Source: Phormidesmis sp963789215 (GTDB taxonomy: Bacteria; Cyanobacteriota; Cyanobacteriia; Phormidesmidales; Phormidesmidaceae). From it: 64,000 nucleotides of DNA. Shown here piece by piece: positions 63,851 to 64,000 of this stretch (positions are counted from its first letter, which is position 1; each line of letters opens with the position of its first letter). The stretch lies in contig CAWBJY010000011.1 of assembly GCA_963789215.1 (NCBI GenBank), positions 186,001 to 250,000 of the forward strand, written 5' to 3'. A model generated the notes under the pieces. It ran no database searches and had not been told where the DNA came from. It saw only the letters and a list, made by a program, of their open reading frames with translations. Position numbers and translations under genes: made by a program.

Positions 63851-63896
63851 TGTATCTAGGATAAAACTACCTGTGTATCTAAGATAAAACTACCTG
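63851..63896. repeat. 23-bp tandem duplication
   Basis: The unit beginning TGTATCTAGGATAAAAC at 63851-63873 is repeated at 63874-63896 with one change (G to A at its ninth base). It lies in the gap between cdsA and the gene at the right edge. Confidence 0.85.
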
Positions 63897-63935
63897 GCCT
63901 GCATTTTTGGCTAAGTTGCCGGTAGAACCTTGGCT

Positions 63936-64000
63936 TTATTCGAGCTTGTCACCACTGATGATGAAGATGGGATCGACTGCCGCAAAGATCTGGCGATTGC
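63936..64000 (-). CDS. 3' end of an unidentified gene cut by the window edge
   Basis: The minus strand is open from the edge to a TAA at 63936-63938. The visible 20 residues, NRQIFAAVDPIFIISGDKLE, look like a real C-terminus but are too few to name. A plus-strand frame across the same bases is also open (LFELVTTDDEDGI), so even the strand is not certain. The rest of the gene is outside the window. Confidence 0.4.
   Translation of the reverse strand, partial: NRQIFAAVDPIFIISGDKLE

Overview
The window is chromosomal DNA from a cyanobacterium. Evidence includes many HIP1-type octamers (GCGATCGC), a 16S–tRNA-Ile–tRNA-Ala–23S–5S operon with a cyanobacterial-style spacer, and families largely confined to cyanobacteria and plastids (Ycf33/DUF751, DUF760, the DUF2605–DUF2973 pair, DUF4912 with a Rho-N-like segment, TMEM14). 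Most of it is housekeeping. I see no prophage, CRISPR array, complete insertion sequence or large defence island. I cannot name the genus from the sequence alone.

Layout. 1-5 kb is a small accessory patch: a frameshifted Uma2 gene, a MITE-like repeat, a HIP1-centred palindrome, an orphan antitoxin-like ORF, a DUF4160–DUF2442 pair, and a frameshifted mutY. 5-11.5 kb carries a DUF2470/ferredoxin pair, then a minus-strand run of VanY-like peptidase, Ser/Thr kinase with SH3 domains, GH3 hexosaminidase, rbfA and DUF751. 11.6-22.8 kb holds an orphan Dam-type methylase, a second Uma2, a pentapeptide-repeat protein, a frameshifted membrane protein, the RNase P RNA beside an RNase III gene, two oxidoreductases, a DUF815 ATPase, a TMEM14 protein and an SPL-family radical SAM protein. 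22.8-27.3 kb is a Gld-type ABC export operon with DUF4340. 27.4-34.3 kb has a TIGR02450-type gene without a normal start codon, DUF2605/DUF2973, a class-I amidotransferase, a dienelactone hydrolase lipoprotein, an MFS transporter, recO and deoC. 34.4-42.3 kb is an exopolysaccharide cluster (two GT2s, WcaF-like acetyltransferase, Wzc-like tyrosine autokinase, Wza-like export protein, membrane GT2). 42.4-49.4 kb has rlmH, a split polar amino-acid ABC transporter, PAP2, DUF1206 and nadC. 49.6-55.2 kb is the rRNA operon, with recognisable promoter, leader hairpins and terminator. 55.3-64 kb has an SSB-like protein, a GH38 alpha-mannosidase, a large unknown protein, DUF4912, DUF2993 and cdsA; an unidentified gene runs off the right edge.

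How the parts relate. The clearest functional groups are the cell-wall run (peptidase, kinase, hexosaminidase), the polysaccharide cluster (sugar transfer, chain-length control, export), the Gld-type ABC operon, and the RNA-processing pair rnpB–rnc. Two signals cross the whole window. First, three genes need a single-base correction in the same direction and a fourth has ATC where ATG is expected, which points to base-level sequence error or recent decay. Second, 13-23 bp tandem duplications recur at gene junctions and in protein linkers.
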